9,311 nucleotides of DNA from Hyphomicrobiales bacterium (GTDB taxonomy: Bacteria > Pseudomonadota > Alphaproteobacteria > Rhizobiales > Hyphomicrobiaceae), in assembly GCA_017304275.1 (NCBI GenBank), contig JAFKKW010000378.1, forward strand, positions 1 through 9,311, given 5' to 3'. A model generated the notes under the pieces. The model searched no databases. It was given only the letters and a program-made list of their open reading frames with translations, and was not told the origin of the DNA. Position numbers and translations under genes: made by a program. Below are positions 6,577 through 9,311 of the stretch, in pieces; position 1 is the first letter of the stretch, and every line of letters begins with the position of its first letter.

Positions 6577-7545
6577 ATGAACATGACAGAGAAAAACGGC
6601 CAACCGAGCATGGAGGAGATCCTGGCGTCGATCCGCAGGATCATTGCCGAAGAGCCGACCAGCCATTCACAAAACGGGGAGTTGCGCGGCACTCCGATCA
6701 TGCTCAAAGGCGACGGCGCCCTGGACGATGCGAGCGAGTTCGATCTTCCCGCCATTTTCCGCTCGTCCCCGCCGCCCGCGGCCGAACGCAATACGCCGCT
6801 GCTCGGACGCCTCACAGATGCGATCCGCAGCGCGACGACCGTTCAGCCCGAGGTGCGCAACACCGCCAACGGTGAAGAGTACAAGGTCGTAGAGACCGTA
6901 GATGCCGGGGTGAGCACCGGCGACGACAACCTGTCCGGGCTCAGCTCCCTCAAACCGATCCGCGGCGATGGGATCTCCGAGCCGATGCCGCCGTTCAACG
7001 AGGCGCCGCGTAGCCCTGCGTCTCCGGCGGCCGATCCGGGTCCGATGCCGGCCATGGCATCGGGCTCCAAGTCCGACGGTGAGCCAAAGCGTGTGATGGC
7101 GCCGTTCAAGGACACGCATTTCATGCGCATGTCGCCGAGTGCTGCACCCTCTCCTTCCCCGGCTCCGACGCCTTCATCCGCTCCTCCTGCCGCTGCTTCG
7201 TTCCCTGTCGCAGGGCTGCCTCCCGAGGAGCCCAGGCCAGCGGATTTCGGCACCATCGTTCCCGGGCAGTTCGACCGCGCGTCGCTCGCCGCTGCTCCTC
7301 AGATGCCGCGCGCCGCGCCGGTTGCGATGCCGCCGCCGCCGCTGCCCATGGCCGAGCCGGTCCAGCACGCGCTCGCTCCCATTCCACCGGTCGGCACAGA
7401 GGAGCCGGGCGCGATCGAAGATGCGACCGCGGACTTGCTGCGTCCGATGCTGCGCCAATGGCTCGCAGACAATATGCCGCGCATGGTCGAGAAGGCGCTG
7501 CACATCGAGATCGCGGAAAGCCTCAAGGCACCGAAGAAGCCGTAA
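6577..7545 (+). CDS. popZ: PopZ-like polar organising protein (DUF2497), copy 1
   Basis: Cytoplasmic scaffold expected to assemble into a condensate at a cell pole and recruit ParB-parS and cell-cycle regulators, as in Caulobacter. It has 322 residues. The start ATG at 6577 has AGGGAG seven bases upstream and an in-frame ATG two codons later. Residues 10-26 are the PopZ N-terminal recruitment helix, PSMEEILASIRRIIAEE. Residues 27-278 form a low-complexity linker rich in proline, alanine and serine, with a few hydrophobic islands (FDLPAIF 55-61, PLLGRLTDAIRS 74-85). Residues 279-322 are the oligomerising C-terminal block: AIEDATADLLRPMLRQWLAD then NMPRMVEKALHIEIAESL. The linker is far longer than in Caulobacter PopZ (about 177 residues in all) and less dominated by acidic residues. 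A second PopZ gene follows after 253 bases. Family call strong from both ends; polar function is by homology. Confidence 0.92.
   Translation: MNMTEKNGQPSMEEILASIRRIIAEEPTSHSQNGELRGTPIMLKGDGALDDASEFDLPAIFRSSPPPAAERNTPLLGRLTDAIRSATTVQPEVRNTANGEEYKVVETVDAGVSTGDDNLSGLSSLKPIRGDGISEPMPPFNEAPRSPASPAADPGPMPAMASGSKSDGEPKRVMAPFKDTHFMRMSPSAAPSPSPAPTPSSAPPAAASFPVAGLPPEEPRPADFGTIVPGQFDRASLAAAPQMPRAAPVAMPPPPLPMAEPVQHALAPIPPVGTEEPGAIEDATADLLRPMLRQWLADNMPRMVEKALHIEIAESLKAPKKP
6604..6629 (+). repeat. 26-bp exact direct repeat, copy 1 (popZ N-terminal helix)
   Basis: These 26 bases, coding PSMEEILAS plus the start of I, recur exactly at 7826-7851 in the second popZ gene, about 1.22 kb away. Flanking codons differ, so this is conserved coding sequence from an old duplication or strong constraint, not a mobile element. 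Confidence 0.85.
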
Positions 7546-7798
7546 CGGCGGTATGAGACCGGCCGACCCGTTGGCGATTGTCGCCTGGGGCTCGAAATCG
7601 TCTCATGCTTTGTTGAGCATAAGGCGAGCAGCGGCCGGCTAGGCGGCCGAGACGGATTGAAGGCAACGCGGTGCCGGGGTACGTCTTTTCCATGAAGCAC
7701 GTTTCAATTCGTTGTCCCGATTGTATCCGACCGGGCAGCTCGAAGGCGAAGCGCTCGGGGCGTCGTCCGAACCGCTTTTCGAACCGCAGCAGGTGGGC
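7546..7798. other. Gap between the two popZ genes with three hairpins
   Basis: Three small perfect hairpins lie in the first 105 bases: GGCGA-TTG-TCGCC (7573-7585), ATGCT-TTGTTG-AGCAT (7605-7620) and CGGCCG-GCTAGG-CGGCCG (7632-7649). None has a T-run. Any of them could end or stabilise the first popZ mRNA. The rest should hold the ribosome site (AGG at 7791-7793) and perhaps a promoter for the second gene. A 36-codon frame (7692-7802) overlaps the next start as ATGA, but has no clear ribosome site. Confidence 0.45.
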
Positions 7799-9311
7799 AT
7801 GAACAAACCGGACAAAACCGGCGAGCCGAGCATGGAGGAGATCCTGGCGTCCATTCGCCAGATTATCGCCGACGAGCCTTCGAGCGAGGCGTCCGAGCCG
7901 GTCATCGAGGCCAACCCTCTCGTTCCGTCGCAGACTCCCAAACCAACAGAAGCGCGCGGGCCGCTGGCGGACAGGCTGAGCGGTATGCTGAAGAACGGCT
8001 CGCTGCCGCCGACGGATCCGCTCGGATCGAAGCGGCCGCTTTCGTTCGATCAGGATCTTGCCGACATGTTCGACGACGAGGAGCCGGCCAATGGCCGCTC
8101 CGTCGCGGCGCCGAAACCCGACATTCGTGTGCCGGCTGCGCTGTCGCATCCGATGTCAGCGAGGCCGTTCGTCGCGCCGCTGGTCGAGTCGACGCCGACG
8201 GATCGCGCCGACGCCGAGATCCCGGTGGCTGAGGTTGCGAAGGAGGAGCCTGCGAAACCTGCGCCGCTCGCCGACGGAGCCGCGGCACTGCCGCCGCATT
8301 TCGCGCCTTCCGAGCCGGCCGCCTCGACGCCGCCGGTCGGTGGCAGCGAGACAAAGCCTGCCGAGGCTGCGCCGCGAGCGACGTTCGGATTTCCGCCGCT
8401 GCGCAAGGCAAGCTTCTACCCGCCACAACCGAAAGCACCGTTCAAGCCGGCGCCTTCGATACCGGCAGCGATCGGTTCCGTGCCGATGCCGTTCGCGAGC
8501 CCGGCGCCGGAAGCGCCGGCTGAGGCCGCGCCCAACCCCGCTTCGAGCGACACCCAGGATGTGCTGAAGGCGCTCGGTGGCTTGGCATCCGGCGTGTCCG
8601 CTCCGTCCGGCGCAGCTTCGCGGGGGGCTGCAGCGCCTTTCCCGGCGAGTGCATCCGAGTCACCAACACCGCGTTTTTCCGACGACGCTCCGTCTTCCCA
8701 GAACGATGCAATCGTCGCTCCGGAAACGCCGTATTCCGCGTTTGCCCCCTCGGCGGCTCCTGCCGCCTCGCTGCCGGGGCACGGCGCTGCGCCTCTCGAG
8801 CCGCCGTTCGGTGCGGTGCCGCGGGCGTATACGGCCACCCCCGCACAGCCAATCGATATGGTGCCGGAGCCTTCCGTCACGCATCCCTCCGTCGAGGAAA
8901 CGCCGGCTGAGCGGCGCGCTTATCCCGATCCGTTTGCCCAAACCGTGCATGCCGGCTCCGGGCATGCTGCACAGCCGCGCTTCGGTGCCGGGCCTGGCCT
9001 GAGCTCGGATGCCGCCCACCAGGCCCTCGACGCGCTGGCGATGGGACTTGCCGCATCGGCCGCCGCCCCGACCGCACCCTTCGAACCGGTATCGCCCGCC
9101 GTTCCGCTGACGCCGGTGTTCGAGGCCTCCGAGGCGGAGGGGCGGGCCGCGCCGACGTCCTCGATGTTGCCGGCAACGATTGCGTCGCAGGGCTCGATGC
9201 CGGTCAACCGGACGCTCGAGGACGCGGTCGCGGACATGCTGAGACCCATGCTCCAGCAATGGGTTGCCGAAAACATGCCCCGTATCATCGAGCGTGCGCT
9301 TCGGACCGAGG
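7799..9311 (+). CDS. popZ: PopZ-like polar organising protein (DUF2497), copy 2, long linker (3' partial)
   Basis: Second PopZ-type scaffold: ATG at 7799 with AGG five bases upstream. It is open for 504 codons to the window edge with no stop, so the last residues are missing. Residues 10-26 read PSMEEILASIRQIIADE, at the same residue numbers as in copy 1. Residues 471-504 (RTLEDAVADMLRPMLQQWVA, then ENMPRIIERALRTE) match the C-terminal oligomerising block, so the gene is probably near its end. Between them is a linker of about 440 residues rich in proline and alanine, much longer than copy 1. It has hydrophobic islands PLADRLSGML (55-64) and SFDQDLADMFDDEE (82-95), and two similar amphipathic stretches, DVLKALGGLASGVSA (254-268) and HQALDALAMGLAASAA (407-422). 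The latter sits where Caulobacter PopZ has its second helix. By gene order, valS would be expected just beyond the edge. Confidence 0.92.
   Translation, partial: MNKPDKTGEPSMEEILASIRQIIADEPSSEASEPVIEANPLVPSQTPKPTEARGPLADRLSGMLKNGSLPPTDPLGSKRPLSFDQDLADMFDDEEPANGRSVAAPKPDIRVPAALSHPMSARPFVAPLVESTPTDRADAEIPVAEVAKEEPAKPAPLADGAAALPPHFAPSEPAASTPPVGGSETKPAEAAPRATFGFPPLRKASFYPPQPKAPFKPAPSIPAAIGSVPMPFASPAPEAPAEAAPNPASSDTQDVLKALGGLASGVSAPSGAASRGAAAPFPASASESPTPRFSDDAPSSQNDAIVAPETPYSAFAPSAAPAASLPGHGAAPLEPPFGAVPRAYTATPAQPIDMVPEPSVTHPSVEETPAERRAYPDPFAQTVHAGSGHAAQPRFGAGPGLSSDAAHQALDALAMGLAASAAAPTAPFEPVSPAVPLTPVFEASEAEGRAAPTSSMLPATIASQGSMPVNRTLEDAVADMLRPMLQQWVAENMPRIIERALRTE
7826..7851 (+). repeat. 26-bp exact direct repeat, copy 2 (popZ N-terminal helix)
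   Basis: Exact match to 6604-6629 in the first popZ gene, same strand and same reading frame within the protein. The codons after it diverge (TCC ATT CGC CAG against TCG ATC CGC AGG) while the amino acids stay similar, showing selection on the protein. Confidence 0.85.

Noticed and set aside
6604..7851. 26-bp direct repeats as transposon or attachment-site ends
   Set aside because: Both copies lie in frame inside homologous protein helices, with no integrase or transposase nearby.
8660..9259. 199-codon minus-strand frame opposite the second popZ
   Set aside because: Compositional shadow of the proline/alanine-rich linker; glycine/arginine-rich without conserved pattern.

Overview
The window looks like chromosomal DNA from a GC-rich alphaproteobacterium, most likely of the order Hyphomicrobiales (rhizobia and their budding or hyphal relatives). 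The main evidence is the plus-strand order from 3805 to the right edge: a Pcm-like methyltransferase, a TolC-type outer-membrane channel, then PopZ (DUF2497) proteins. I recall this order from rhizobial-type genomes, where valS usually follows. PopZ is an alphaproteobacterial polar organiser. The species cannot be named from the sequence.

Layout. (1) Positions 1-1496, plus strand: the 3' part of a DHA2-family (14-helix, EmrB/QacA-like) drug exporter that carries an unusual C-terminal MarR-like winged-helix domain. (2) Positions 1658-3303, minus strand: a two-gene unit. A 69-residue membrane protein with a YLDPGTGS motif overlaps by one base (TGATG) a 478-residue protein that joins a kinase-like N-terminal half to a class I SAM-methyltransferase domain. 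(3) Positions 3461-3534, minus strand: tRNA-Cys(GCA) with an encoded CCA end. (4) Positions 3805-4473, plus strand: a Pcm-family protein lacking the usual isoaspartyl active-site motif. (5) Positions 4801-6249, plus strand: tolC, probably starting at a TTG codon. (6) Positions 6577-7545 and 7799 to the edge, plus strand: two tandem PopZ-like genes. The second runs off the window and has no stop codon inside it.

How the parts relate. The exporter and TolC are both envelope export components, but they are about 3 kb apart and nothing in the sequence shows that they work together. The PopZ proteins should form condensates at cell poles that hold chromosome-partition and cell-cycle proteins. Two adjacent PopZ paralogs with disordered linkers of different lengths are the most striking feature and could mark two distinct poles or two kinds of condensate. 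No mobile elements, CRISPR arrays or phage genes were seen, so the region looks like core chromosome with a local duplication and a few lesser-studied gene families.
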